Shown: positions 1-9,239, numbered from the stretch's first letter. The stretch is DNA of 64,000 nt from Aromatoleum aromaticum EbN1 (GCF_000025965.1 NC_006513.1:3837400-3901399); one strand, 5' to 3'. Notes: generated from the sequence alone by a model not told the origin. Translations and numbers: made by a program.

Positions 1-410
1 TCGTGGAGCATGTGGCGAATGACGCCTTCCTTGTCGATGACGAAAGTCGTCCGCACCACCCCCATCTTCTTCACACCGTCGACTTCCCTCGGCTGCCACA
101 CGTGGTAGAGCCGGCAGACCTCCCTCTCGACGTCCGAAAGCAGGCGTACCGACAACCCGTGCTGGTCGCGAAACTCGGCGTGGGTCAGGCAATCGTCGGG
201 ACTCACACCGACCACGATGCAGTCGTGACGGGCGAAATCTTCTTCGTGATCGCTGAAGTCAGCCGCCTGGCGCGTGCATCCCGGAGTGTTGTCGCGCGGA
301 TAAAAATAGAGGACCACATGATGTCTGCCGCGTTCCGCGGCGAGATCGAAAACCTCCATCTCCGCATCCGGCAATGAAAACGCTGGCGCCATCTCACCGA
401 TCTGCAGCAT
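1..410 (-). CDS. bcp: BCP-type peroxiredoxin, 3' end cut by window
   Basis: The frame reads from an ATG at 410 down to position 1 without a stop, so about 136 N-terminal residues are present and the C-terminus lies outside the window. The peroxidatic motif DNTPGCT puts the catalytic cysteine near residue 45. The segments FYPRDNTPGC, VGVSPDD and VRTTFVIDKEG are typical of bacterioferritin-comigratory (thioredoxin-dependent) peroxiredoxins, which reduce hydroperoxides in the cytoplasm. Many BCP proteins carry the resolving cysteine five residues after the peroxidatic one; here that position is alanine (CTRQAA), so a one-cysteine mechanism or another partner cysteine is likely. The family assignment is firm; the gene symbol is by family only. 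Confidence 0.85.
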   Translation of the reverse strand, partial: MLQIGEMAPAFSLPDAEMEVFDLAAERGRHHVVLYFYPRDNTPGCTRQAADFSDHEEDFARHDCIVVGVSPDDCLTHAEFRDQHGLSVRLLSDVEREVCRLYHVWQPREVDGVKKMGVVRTTFVIDKEGVIRHMLH

Positions 411-503
411 GTGATCCCCCTGACGTGCGAAAGATTCTAACGGAGAGCCGAAGCGAACTCTACCGGTAACCGGGGCAGATCGCAGCGTCACGAGAAAGCC
501 TTT

Positions 504-836
504 TCACCGGGCGCTGCGACGCCAGGTCGCGGGCGGCAGTCCGACCAGGCGCTTGAAGGCACGCGAAAACGCGGCTTCCGATTCGTAGCCGACATCGAGC
601 GCGATCGAGGCAACGGTTCGGCTGGTCTCGCGCAACAGGCGCGAACCCACCTGGATGCGCCAGTTCGCGAGGTAGTGCATCGGCGGTTCGCCGAGGAACT
701 GCACGAACCGCTCGTGCAGCGCCGAGCGGGACAGCCCGACTTGCTGGCCGAGTTCCTCGATCGTCCACGGGCGCTCGGGGTATTCATGCAGGAGAGCAAG
801 CGCGCGGCCGACATAGCGGTCGCGCAGGCCCGCCAA
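504..836 (-). pseudogene. AraC-family regulator, C-terminal HTH fragment only
   Basis: The 110-residue frame is a clean AraC/XylS DNA-binding domain: RPWTIEELGQQVGLSRSALHERF forms the first helix-turn-helix, and VASIALDVGYESEAAFSRAFKR forms the second with its family signature. The usual N-terminal cupin-type effector domain of about 180 residues is missing. The best start is a TTG at 836. Upstream of it the sequence turns directly into the oppositely oriented methyltransferase fragment. Recognisable homology starts at GWLAGLRD, a typical domain-linker sequence in the family. I read this as the 3' half of a truncated gene; a free HTH domain could in principle still be made. Confidence 0.75.
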
Positions 837-845
837 CCAGCCGGA

Positions 846-1198
846 TCGGCGAACTGTTCCGCGTGATCGGCGCCCACGTACCGCCCCCGGCCGGCCTGCG
901 CTCGCCGTTGCGGTGGGGCGATGAACCGTATCTCGTCGAGTTGTTCGGCCCCCACGCCGCCGACATCCGCTGCGCGCGCCGGTCGTTCAACTTCCGCTTC
1001 CGCTCCGCGGCCCACTGGATCGAGGTCTTCCGCACCTACTACGGACCGACGCACAAGGCCTTCGCGGCGCTGGACGGCGACGGGCAGGCGCAGCTTCACG
1101 CCGACCTGTTGCAACTGCTCGAATCCCGCAATACGGCGGGGCCGGATTCGCTGGTGATTCCCGGTGAATACCTCGAAGTGGTGGTCACGCGGCAGTAG
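846..1198 (+). pseudogene. SAM-dependent methyltransferase, C-terminal fragment
   Basis: The + frame encodes a sequence typical of the C-terminal third of class I SAM methyltransferases of the UbiE/Methyltransf_11 type: GELFRVIGAHVPPPAGLRSPLRWG, then RSFNFRFRSAAHWIEVFRTYYGP, then the terminal SLVIPGEYLEVVVTR. The Rossmann core with the SAM-binding GxGxG loop is absent. Homology begins at about 846, exactly where the opposite-strand AraC fragment begins. No ATG stands ahead of the conserved part; the first usable start (GTG at 863) lies inside it. This is a remnant, not a functional enzyme. Confidence 0.75.
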
Positions 1199-1345
1199 CG
1201 CAGCGGCGTAAAACACACCCGTCCCGTGTTTTTTCCCGGTGCCCGGCGCGACACGCGCCGGCCCTCCGAGCCATGACAAGTGACGGGCCGAGGACCGGGC
1301 CGAAGCAGCGAGACGGCAACAAGCGGAAAACGAAACGGAACGGAT

Positions 1346-4300
1346 TCAATGGCTCTTGTGATCGATCCTTTCCCGGCTGCGCAGGAAGTCCACAACCTGC
1401 TCGGGGGGCAGCGGGCGGCTGATCAGGTAGCCCTGCAGCTCGTTGCACTTGAACAGGCGCAGGAACTTCGCCTGCTCCTCCTCCTCGACACCTTCGGCGA
1501 TCACCTTGAGATCCAGCGAATGGGCGAGCGAGATGATCGTTGCCACGATCGTCATGCTCTCGGGCGTCGTCGCCATCGTCTCGATGAACGACTTGTCGAT
1601 CTTCAGGGCGCCGACCGGCAGCTTCGCCAGGTAGCCCAGCGACGAGTACCCGGTGCCGAAATCGTCGATCGCGATGTCTCCGCCCATGAGCCGGATCTCG
1701 CTCAGCTTGGCGATATTTTCCTGCATCTCCGTCATCACCATGCTCTCGGTGATCTCGAGATCGACATGCCGCGCGTCGCCATTGGCTTCCTCGATCGCGC
1801 AGCGCACGGATTCGACGAAGTTCTTCTGCTGCAACTGGATCGCGGACACGTTGACGGCAATGCGGGGCGGATCGATCCCCGTTGCCCGCCAATCATGCGC
1901 GTCGGCGAGCGCCCGTCGGATCGCCCATAGCCCCACCTGCAGGATCATCCCGGTCTCTTCGAGGATCGGAATGAACTTGTCCGGCTGCACCAGGCCGACC
2001 GTCGGGTCGTTCCACCGCATCAGGGCTTCGAGTCCGGTGACGAGGCCGGTTGCCCCGGACACTTTCGGCTGGTAATAGAGCACGAATTCGTCGCGCTCCA
2101 GGGCCTGGCGCAGGCGGTTTTCGAGCATCAGCGATTCGGCCACGCGGGCGTTCATTTCCGGCCCGTAGAACAGGTAATTCATCCCCGAGCCCTTGGCCTT
2201 GCGCAACGCCGCCTCGGCATTCCTGAGCACGGTATCGGCATCCTGGTCTTCGCCGGTCGAGACCGCGATCCCAGCCGAGGCCGCCACGCGCAATTCGTTC
2301 TCGCCGACGACGATCGATCTGTTGAACACATCGGCGGCGAGCTCTTCGATCAGGTGCGCGATTTCGGTGACCTGCCGGTTGTCGCTGAGGATGCCGGCGA
2401 AGTGGTCGACAGCGATGCGGGCGACGTCCATTGGATTGGACCAGGCTGCGCTCAGCCGCTGCCCGACCTCGCGCAACACCCCGTCGCCAACCTGTCGGCC
2501 AAAGGTTTCATTGATGTTGCGGAAGCGATGAATGTTCCATACCACGACGGCGACGCGCTCGCCCGGGTGCTGCCGAACGCTTTGCAGCGCCTGGGCCAGG
2601 TGTTCGAGCAGATGGGCGCGATTCGGCATGCCGGTGAGGAGATCGTGGTACGCGACGAACGCGAGACGATCCTTCTTCGCGATGAATTCGAGCGCGAACG
2701 ACACGTCGCCGGCAAGCTCACCGAGGAGCTGCAGTTCGTCGCCGGCGAAAAAGCCGGGCTCCGGGGCATAAAGCACCAGCACCGCCGCGACCTTCCCTTC
2801 GGAAAAAAGCGGCAGCGCGATTTTCGAGTGGTATCCGTAGCGCTGCGCTTCGGACAATCCTGTCATGCTCGCACCTGATGCCGGTATGTCGTTGATGAAC
2901 ACCGGAACCCCGCTGCGCACCGCCTCTCCGACCGGATCGCGGATTTCTCCCGCAGTGGAGGCGGCGAGTTCCCGGGCCGCCACCGCGTCGTCACCTCCGG
3001 CCCACGCCACGAGAGTGACCTGCATCGTCGCCGGGTCGAGTTCGCCGATCCACGCGATGCCGAACTCCCCCGCGTCAACGGCGATGCGGCAAGCCTCGTC
3101 GAACAGCGCATCGCGACTGTGTATGCGCACGATCACGGAGTTGATGCCGCTCAGGACGGCATACACGCGCGTGAGGCGGCGAATGCGCTGTTGCTGCTCG
3201 CTGCGTTCGAGAAACTGCCCGATCTGGCCGCCCAGCGAAGCCAGCGTATCGGTCAGCCGCGAATCTTCATCCTGATATTCGCGACTGAAGACCTCGAGCA
3301 CGCCCGCGACCTCCCCGCGCACGACGATTGGAAACGCGCCTCCAGAGTGCAGCCCTGCGTCGAGTGCCTCGAGGGTCCAGGAGCAACCGGGATTCGGTTC
3401 GATTCGCGAACGCCACAGTGGCTGGCGCGACGACCAGACGTTGCCGGGAGCCCCCCGGTCCGGTTCGAGCACCATCCGGCATGTCTTCGCCACCCATTCG
3501 CCGCACAGTTCCGTCGGCTGGCACCACGCTCCGAGGCAGCGCAGCACCCCTCCGGGCTCATCCACCTGCCACAACGCACCCGATGCGAAATCCAGCTTTG
3601 CGCAGATTGCCTGCAATACCTTCAGCGCGACTTCGTCAAAGCTCACCGCTTCCCCGAGGATGCGGGCCACCTCGTATTGCGTGCTCAAATGCCGCTGTGC
3701 CCGTTCGCGGGCGACGATCTCCACTTCGAGTTCCAGGGCGTGCCCGCTTACCTGCCGGTACAGGCTGCCGTTTTCATAGATGCGCCCGACCTGCGCCGCG
3801 AGGATGCGCAGCAATTTCTCGTCGTCCGCGGTGAAACCGCCCTCCCCCTGTTTGTTGCCGAGGCATAGCCAGCCGTAAACCTTGGTCAGCGACGTGAGCG
3901 GTGCGGCGAGGACGGAACGCAGGAGCGGATACCCTGGGGGCAGGCCGGTTTCGACACCCCGCTCGACGGGAAATTCGCAGCGCTCGGCCTGTTGCTCGCG
4001 ATAGACCCTGCCGAGCAGGCCCTCCTCGAGTTGCACCGCTCCCATCGTCGCGACGACTTCCGGCGCAAGGCCGCAATGAACGGTGTACGCCACCTCTTCG
4101 CTGTCCGTACAGCGTGCAACGAGGCTGCCGTAGTCTGCGCCGATGAGCTGACGGGCCCGCCTGCAGACGTGATCGAGCAACTGGGCCAGGTCGCGCTGCG
4201 ACGCGAGTTGCAGATTGAGCTCGATAAGCGCTTCGAGCTTGGCGCTGGCCGTCTGCAGCTCCGCGACTTTCTCGGCGAGCTTGCCGGTCATCAGCTGCAG

Positions 4301-4720
4301 GTGCTGACGGTCGAACTCGGGCTCCGGGAGGGTCGCGACCGGCGCACTCGCCGATTGCTCGAGCGCCTTCGTCACGACCCGGATGATCTCTTCGGGATCG
4401 GACGGCTTGATCAGGATATCAACGACGCCGCACGCGTTGGCGAGCCGTTGCGCGTCATCCTCGAGATAGTAGGCGGTGTAGAAGATCACCGGCGTCGCGC
4501 TGATCGCCGCATCGGCGCGCAGTTGCCGCACGAATTCGTAGCCATCGACCTGCGGCATCAGAATGTCGCAAATCACCAGCGCCGGCTTTTCCTTGCGCAC
4601 CAGCCGAAGCGCCTCCTCACCGTCCGCTGCCTCGATGACATGATGATTCAGGGCCTTGAGAATCGTCGCCAGCAGCTCCCGGTTGTCAGGCATGTCATCG
4701 ACGACGGCGATAGTAGCCAT
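1346..4720 (-). CDS. Response regulator with GAF, degenerate GGDEF and EAL domains
   Basis: This cytoplasmic protein of about 1124 residues is likely a c-di-GMP phosphodiesterase controlled by phosphorylation. A receiver domain (residues 1-120; phospho-acceptor Asp52 in ICDILMPQ, Lys105) is followed by three GAF-like sensor regions (about 180-320, 350-500, 530-680), a GGDEF domain (about 700-860) and an EAL domain (about 870-1120). The GGDEF signature is replaced by AVDHF, so synthesis is not expected. The EAL residues all look intact (GLEALMRW, NVSAIQLQ, LEITES, DDFGTGYSSL, KIDKSF, AEGVEE, QGY). ATG at 4720 (MATIAVVDD) fits the receiver fold; a GTG at 4744 overlaps the stop of the upstream gene. 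It is the last gene of the kinase/regulator operon. Confidence 0.9.
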   Translation of the reverse strand: MATIAVVDDMPDNRELLATILKALNHHVIEAADGEEALRLVRKEKPALVICDILMPQVDGYEFVRQLRADAAISATPVIFYTAYYLEDDAQRLANACGVVDILIKPSDPEEIIRVVTKALEQSASAPVATLPEPEFDRQHLQLMTGKLAEKVAELQTASAKLEALIELNLQLASQRDLAQLLDHVCRRARQLIGADYGSLVARCTDSEEVAYTVHCGLAPEVVATMGAVQLEEGLLGRVYREQQAERCEFPVERGVETGLPPGYPLLRSVLAAPLTSLTKVYGWLCLGNKQGEGGFTADDEKLLRILAAQVGRIYENGSLYRQVSGHALELEVEIVARERAQRHLSTQYEVARILGEAVSFDEVALKVLQAICAKLDFASGALWQVDEPGGVLRCLGAWCQPTELCGEWVAKTCRMVLEPDRGAPGNVWSSRQPLWRSRIEPNPGCSWTLEALDAGLHSGGAFPIVVRGEVAGVLEVFSREYQDEDSRLTDTLASLGGQIGQFLERSEQQQRIRRLTRVYAVLSGINSVIVRIHSRDALFDEACRIAVDAGEFGIAWIGELDPATMQVTLVAWAGGDDAVAARELAASTAGEIRDPVGEAVRSGVPVFINDIPASGASMTGLSEAQRYGYHSKIALPLFSEGKVAAVLVLYAPEPGFFAGDELQLLGELAGDVSFALEFIAKKDRLAFVAYHDLLTGMPNRAHLLEHLAQALQSVRQHPGERVAVVVWNIHRFRNINETFGRQVGDGVLREVGQRLSAAWSNPMDVARIAVDHFAGILSDNRQVTEIAHLIEELAADVFNRSIVVGENELRVAASAGIAVSTGEDQDADTVLRNAEAALRKAKGSGMNYLFYGPEMNARVAESLMLENRLRQALERDEFVLYYQPKVSGATGLVTGLEALMRWNDPTVGLVQPDKFIPILEETGMILQVGLWAIRRALADAHDWRATGIDPPRIAVNVSAIQLQQKNFVESVRCAIEEANGDARHVDLEITESMVMTEMQENIAKLSEIRLMGGDIAIDDFGTGYSSLGYLAKLPVGALKIDKSFIETMATTPESMTIVATIISLAHSLDLKVIAEGVEEEEQAKFLRLFKCNELQGYLISRPLPPEQVVDFLRSRERIDHKSH

Positions 4721-4740
4721 GTTCAGGTACCGTCCGCCAA

Positions 4741-5136
4741 TCACCGGCCGCCGTGCTGCTGGCGCAGCGACGGCGGCAGATATTGTTCGATCAATGCGAC
4801 GAACTCTTCCGGTTCGATCGGTTTCGACAGATAACCGTCGAACCCCGCGGCAAGCACCTGCTCGCGGTCTCCGATCATCGAAAATGCGGTGACTGCGACG
4901 ACCGGGATCGCCGCCAGCGCGGGCTCGCGCTTGAGCTCCCGCACCACTTCATAGCCGTTCTTCTTCGGCATCTGGAGATCGCAGATGATCAGATCCGGCG
5001 GGTGGCGGCGCGCCAGCTCGAGCGCTGCCTCCCCGTCCTCGGCGGAAAGGATGTCGTAGCCGTTTGCCGAGAGAAGGTAGCGCAGCAGTTCCAGGCTGGC
5101 AGGATGATCTTCCGCGATCAGTATTCGTGCGGCCAC
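4741..5136 (-). CDS. Single-domain (CheY-like) response regulator
   Basis: This 131-residue protein is one receiver domain with no output domain. It has the acidic pocket (AEDH), phospho-acceptor Asp53 (ICDLQMPKKNG), the Thr of AVTAF and Lys105 (LSKPI). It starts with GTG two bases after the stop of the histidine kinase gene and ends against the start of the REC-GAF-GGDEF-EAL gene, so the three are very probably co-transcribed. A lone receiver here could act as a phosphate shuttle or sink between the PAS kinase and the large phosphodiesterase. That role is inferred from gene order. Confidence 0.9.
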   Translation of the reverse strand: MAARILIAEDHPASLELLRYLLSANGYDILSAEDGEAALELARRHPPDLIICDLQMPKKNGYEVVRELKREPALAAIPVVAVTAFSMIGDREQVLAAGFDGYLSKPIEPEEFVALIEQYLPPSLRQQHGGR

Positions 5137-5138
5137 TT

Positions 5139-6614
5139 TCAGGGCTCCGGCAAAATCAGAGTGAAGACGCTGCCTGTACCCAGCGTGCTCGTACAGCTCA
5201 GCTCGCCCCCTAGCAACACAGCGAGCTTGCGACTCAGATGCAGCCCGAGACCGGTGCCTTCCACTCCCTTCATCCGCGACGCATGTCCCTGGACGAAGGC
5301 TTCGAACAACGAGGAAAGCTCCTCCTCTCCGATTCCCGGTCCGGTGTCGCTGACCGACAGCGCGAGCCTGCGTTTTTTGCCCGCTTCTTCGAGCACCAGG
5401 TCGATCCGGACGCTGCCATGCAGGGTGAACTTTATGGCATTGCCGACGAGGTTGATGATGATCTGACTCAGGGCGCGTCGATCGGTTTCGAAAACGATCG
5501 GGTCCGACTGCGTCGCGAGGATCAGTTCGAGCCCCTTCGACAGCGCCTGCGGACGCAACGAGGCAGCGATTTCGCCGACCAATGCGCCGCAGTCGATCGG
5601 CTCGAAATTGAGTTCGATCTTGCCGGCCTCGATCTTCGCGAGATTCAACAGGTCGTTGATCAGGGCGAGCAGGTGACGGGCGTTGTTGCGGACGATCTCC
5701 AGCTGGCGTGTCTGTTCGGGATTGAGCTCGCCCGGCAGCTTCATCAGCAGCGTGCCGGTGAAGCCGATGACTGCATTGAGCGGCGTGCGCAGCTCATGGC
5801 TCATGCTCGCAAGGAAGTGATCTTTTGCGCGGTTGGCGGCGAGCAGTTCGAGATTCTTTTCCTGCAGCGCCTGCTCGAAACCCCGGCGCTCGCTGACGTC
5901 CCGGATCGCGCTCATGACGACCGGCGTTTCCTCGGTCTTCAGCGGACTCAGGCTGATCTCGACGGGAAACTCCGTTCCGTCCTTGCGCAAGCCGTACAGC
6001 TCCAGCCCGGCACCCATCGCCCGCGTACGGGGAGTCGAGAAATAATGCGAACGGTGACCTTTGTGCGCGCTGCGGAAACGCTGCGGCAGCAGGTCCTCGA
6101 TCGGGCGCGCACGCAGTTCGTCGCGATCGTAGCCGAACAGCCACTCGGCCTGCCTGTTCGCGATCAGGATGTGACCGGTGGGATTGACGATGACGATGCC
6201 GTCGGGCATCGAGTCGAGCAGTTCCCGGAACTTCGATTCGAGCGACTTGCTGTCGCGCTGCACTTTCAGCTGCGTGACGTCCTTTTCCGAAAACAGCAGG
6301 TACAGTTCCCCCGCCCCCTGCCCGACCTTGCCTGAAATGACGACGTAAATCAGCGTGCCGTCGTTGCGCCGGCGCAAGGCCTCGAACGTGCCGCGTCCGC
6401 ATTCAGTCGTTTCGGCGATGAAATGGTCCTGCTCCGCTTCGCTGCCCGGCACTGTCACGAGCTCGTGGATCCTCGCGCCCACGGCCTCGGAGCGCGAGTA
6501 ACCGAACATCCGCTCGGCCCCGTCGTTCCACTCCAGCACCTTGCCGGCGTGATCGAGCATCATCAGCGCATCGGGGTCATCCGCGATCCATCTGTAATCG
6601 ACCTGGTCGGGCAT
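5139..6614 (-). CDS. Soluble PAS-PAS hybrid-type sensor histidine kinase
   Basis: The 491-residue protein has two PAS domains (about 12-115 and 130-245, the second with a PAC-like KDGTEFPVEISLSP segment). A HisKA domain follows with phospho-acceptor His273 in SMSHELRTPLNAVIGF, then a HATPase domain with N box (INLVGNAIKF), G1 (DTGPGIGEEEL) and G2 (GTGLGLHL). There are no transmembrane segments, so it senses a cytoplasmic cue, plausibly redox, light or a small ligand bound by PAS. It is the first gene of the three-gene signalling operon and likely phosphorylates the two downstream receiver proteins. The cofactor cannot be read from the sequence. Confidence 0.9.
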   Translation of the reverse strand: MPDQVDYRWIADDPDALMMLDHAGKVLEWNDGAERMFGYSRSEAVGARIHELVTVPGSEAEQDHFIAETTECGRGTFEALRRRNDGTLIYVVISGKVGQGAGELYLLFSEKDVTQLKVQRDSKSLESKFRELLDSMPDGIVIVNPTGHILIANRQAEWLFGYDRDELRARPIEDLLPQRFRSAHKGHRSHYFSTPRTRAMGAGLELYGLRKDGTEFPVEISLSPLKTEETPVVMSAIRDVSERRGFEQALQEKNLELLAANRAKDHFLASMSHELRTPLNAVIGFTGTLLMKLPGELNPEQTRQLEIVRNNARHLLALINDLLNLAKIEAGKIELNFEPIDCGALVGEIAASLRPQALSKGLELILATQSDPIVFETDRRALSQIIINLVGNAIKFTLHGSVRIDLVLEEAGKKRRLALSVSDTGPGIGEEELSSLFEAFVQGHASRMKGVEGTGLGLHLSRKLAVLLGGELSCTSTLGTGSVFTLILPEP

Positions 6615-6774
6615 TGCTCCCTCCGGAAGGTGGCACGCCGGCCGCGGGGGAACCTCCCTCTGGAAAGCGAACCACGGCCGCGGTGCACAGCTTATTCAAT
6701 AACCAGTAGAAACGGGATGTCGGACCGTAACAAATCGCCTTCCCGCCGACCGAGACGACGCGCGAAGGATCGTG

Positions 6775-8142
6775 TCAGCCTTCGAGCTCGCGAGCGCGGT
6801 CGATCGCCTCCTCGATGCGATCGACCGCTATCACCTGCATGTCGCCGAGCGCCTGGCGCGGAGCGTTGGCCTTGGGGATGATCGCGGTGGTGAAGCCGAG
6901 CTTCGCCGCTTCCCGGAGCCGCTCCTGGCCGCGCGGCGCCGGGCGGATTTCGCCCGCCAGCCCGACTTCGCCGAACACCACCAGCTCGCGTGGCAGCGGG
7001 CGGTTGCGCAGCGACGACACGATCGCCAGCAGCACTGCGAGATCCGCGGCAGGCTCGGCGATTTTCACCCCCCCGACGGCATTGACGAACACGTCCTGAT
7101 CGAAGCACACGACCGCGGCGTGCCGGTGCAGCACGGCCAGGAGCATAGCCAGCCGGTTCTGTTCGAGTCCGACCGACAGCCGTCGCGGATTCGGGCTGTG
7201 CGTCCCATCGACGAGCGCCTGGATCTCGACGAGCAGCGGACGCGTGCCTTCCTGCGTGACCAGCACGCAGCTGCCCGACACCTGCTGGCTGTGCTGCGAC
7301 AGGAAAAGCGCCGACGGATTGCTGACGCCGCGCAACCCGCGCTCGGTCATCGCGAACACGCCGAGTTCATTGACCGCGCCGAAGCGGTTCTTGAACGCGC
7401 GCACCAGCCGGAAGCTCGAATGGGTGTCGCCTTCGAAGTACAGCACGGTGTCCACCATGTGCTCGAGCACGCGCGGACCGGCCAGCGTGCCGTCCTTCGT
7501 CACATGGCCGACCATGATCATGCAGGTACCGCTCTGCTTCGCGTAGCGGGTCAGCTGCGCGGCACATTCGCGCACCTGCGCGACCGAGCCGGGCGCCGAC
7601 TGGAGCACTTCGGAATACACTGTCTGGATCGAGTCGATCACCACGATGCGCGGGCGTTCGTCGCGGAGCATCGCCAGGATCCGTTCCAGGTTGATCTCCG
7701 CGAGCAGCTGCAGCCCGGCGGGATCGAGCTGCAGGCGCTGCGCCCGCAGCGCCACCTGTTCGCCCGACTCCTCGCCGCTCACGTAGATCGCCTTGTGCCG
7801 GCCGGCCAGCACCGACAGTGCCTGCAGCAGCAGCGTCGATTTGCCGATGCCCGGGTCGCCGCCGATCAGCACGACGCCGCCCGCGACCAGCCCGCCACCC
7901 AGCACCCGGTCGAACTCGTCGATCCCGGTGGGGGTGCGGGGCTCTTCGCGCGGCTCGAGTTCGGCCAGCGTCTGCAGCTGGGCAGTGCTGCCCGCCAGCG
8001 CCGCGAACCGGCTACCACCACCGGCTTCGGCCACCGCTTCGACGAGCGTGTTCCACGCCTTGCACTGCGGGCATTGCCCCTGCCAGCGCGGCGCCTGCGC
8101 GCCGCATTCGGTGCAGCTGAAAACCGTCTTCGCTTTCGCCAT
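6775..8142 (-). CDS. radA: DNA repair protein RadA (Sms)
   Basis: The 455-residue protein has the expected RadA layout: an N-terminal C4 zinc finger (CTECG...CPQCKAW), a RecA-like ATPase with Walker A GGDPGIGKST near residue 90, the RadA-specific KNRFG motif, and a C-terminal Lon-like domain (VNAVGGVKI, then GEVGLAGEIRP). RadA is a helicase-like branch migration factor in recombination. ATG at 8142 overlaps the stop of the LysR gene (TGATG); a GTG one codon earlier is also possible. It reads in the same direction as that regulator and closely follows it. Confidence 0.96.
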   Translation of the reverse strand: MAKAKTVFSCTECGAQAPRWQGQCPQCKAWNTLVEAVAEAGGGSRFAALAGSTAQLQTLAELEPREEPRTPTGIDEFDRVLGGGLVAGGVVLIGGDPGIGKSTLLLQALSVLAGRHKAIYVSGEESGEQVALRAQRLQLDPAGLQLLAEINLERILAMLRDERPRIVVIDSIQTVYSEVLQSAPGSVAQVRECAAQLTRYAKQSGTCMIMVGHVTKDGTLAGPRVLEHMVDTVLYFEGDTHSSFRLVRAFKNRFGAVNELGVFAMTERGLRGVSNPSALFLSQHSQQVSGSCVLVTQEGTRPLLVEIQALVDGTHSPNPRRLSVGLEQNRLAMLLAVLHRHAAVVCFDQDVFVNAVGGVKIAEPAADLAVLLAIVSSLRNRPLPRELVVFGEVGLAGEIRPAPRGQERLREAAKLGFTTAIIPKANAPRQALGDMQVIAVDRIEEAIDRARELEG

Positions 8143-9062
8143 CACTCGCGTTCCGGCAAGGCTGCGGCCATCACGGAGAGCTCCGCGACGGCGTGTTCCG
8201 CAAACGTCGTGATGAGGCTCGAGCGGAACTTGTCCTTCGGGATGATCACTTCGAGCGGGGTGTACTGCTTCGGTTCGAGCGGCACGGAAACCAGCCGCTC
8301 TTCCCGGATGTCGCGCTGAATCGCGGCGAACGACGCGATCGCAAAGCCGATGCCTTCGCCAACCAGATATTTGACGGTCGCAAGGCTGCCGAGCTCGGCA
8401 CAGACATTGACTTCGTCGATGCCGATTCCGGCCGCGGCGAAGAACTGCTCGGCCAGTTCGCGGATCGCGTTGCCCGGATCGCGCGTGATGAAAGCATGGT
8501 CGAGCAGATCGTGCGCGGTGAGCCGCGACTTCGACGCGAGCGGATGTCCCGGGCGGCAGATGACGAGCAATTCGTCGCGCGCGGCGGTAAAACGTTCGAT
8601 CGCCGGCTGTTCCGACACGATCTCGATCAACCCGAGATCGAGCTCCCGCGCCGCGACCCGGTCCTCGGTGAGCTGCGAATTGCCCACCACGACCCGTGGG
8701 ATCACGCGCGGATATTTATGCTTGAAGCGCTCGAGCAGCTTCGGCAGCCAGTAGGCGGCGATCGTCGTGCTGGTGCCGATGCTCAGCGTTCCGCCCAGTT
8801 CGTCAGTCAGCTCCGACACACGCGATTCCAGCTCCTCCGACAGGTCGAGGATCCGGTCGGCATAGGCGAGCACGACTTCGCCGGCCGGCGTAAGGGAGAC
8901 CTTGCCGTGCCCGCGCTCCAGCAATCGGGTGTTGAAGTGTTCCTCGAGTTGCTTGATCTGGAACGTGACCGCCGGCTGGGTCATGAAAAGATGTTCGGCT
9001 GCGCGGGTAAAGGAACCGTGCTTGGCCACCGCGCTGAATACCTGCAGCCTGCGATCTGCCAT
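8142..9062 (-). CDS. LysR-family transcriptional regulator
   Basis: The 306-residue protein has an N-terminal winged helix-turn-helix (residues 1-60, LQVFSAVAKHGSFTRAAEHL then TQPAVTFQIKQLEEHF) and a LysR substrate-binding domain (about 90-295, starting LSIGTSTTIAAYWLPKLLE). ATG at 9062 is chosen because GGAGAGG lies just upstream; a longer frame to 9161 has no such support. It overlaps radA by one base at its 3' end and is divergent from lplT. A dyad with the T-N11-A layout of LysR sites sits 13 bp upstream of the start, consistent with autoregulation. The effector and targets are unknown. Confidence 0.9.
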   Translation of the reverse strand: MADRRLQVFSAVAKHGSFTRAAEHLFMTQPAVTFQIKQLEEHFNTRLLERGHGKVSLTPAGEVVLAYADRILDLSEELESRVSELTDELGGTLSIGTSTTIAAYWLPKLLERFKHKYPRVIPRVVVGNSQLTEDRVAARELDLGLIEIVSEQPAIERFTAARDELLVICRPGHPLASKSRLTAHDLLDHAFITRDPGNAIRELAEQFFAAAGIGIDEVNVCAELGSLATVKYLVGEGIGFAIASFAAIQRDIREERLVSVPLEPKQYTPLEVIIPKDKFRSSLITTFAEHAVAELSVMAAALPERE

Positions 9063-9074
9063 CCCCGCCTCTCC

Positions 9075-9089
9075 ATAAATCATGTTTAT
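9075..9089. promoter_or_regulatory. Candidate LysR-type operator
   Basis: ATAAA-TCATG-TTTAT is a perfect 5-bp dyad around a 5-bp core, and it contains the T-N11-A pattern of LysR-type binding sites. It lies 13-27 bp upstream of the LysR start and within the 177-bp region shared with lplT, so it could serve autoregulation and possibly lplT control. Function is inferred. Confidence 0.45.
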
Positions 9090-9239
9090 ATGCTGTATTA
9101 AACCATATGCCGTGGCTACGGTGGCTACTGCCCGGTCTGGGCCGATCTCCGACCGGGGCAAGCCTTGTTTCGAATCAAAACAATTCAGCCCTGTCGTGAT
9201 ATAAACCGCCCTTTACTCACGTGACGGCGCCTCCCTCCG

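Noticed and set aside
2193-2531. Plus-strand frames inside the large regulator gene as separate small proteins
   Set aside because: They are Ser/Arg-rich antisense shadows of the GGDEF region.
6772-8319. Plus-strand open frame of about 515 codons opposite radA
   Set aside because: The minus-strand RadA is complete with zinc finger and Walker motifs; the opposite frame is a shadow.
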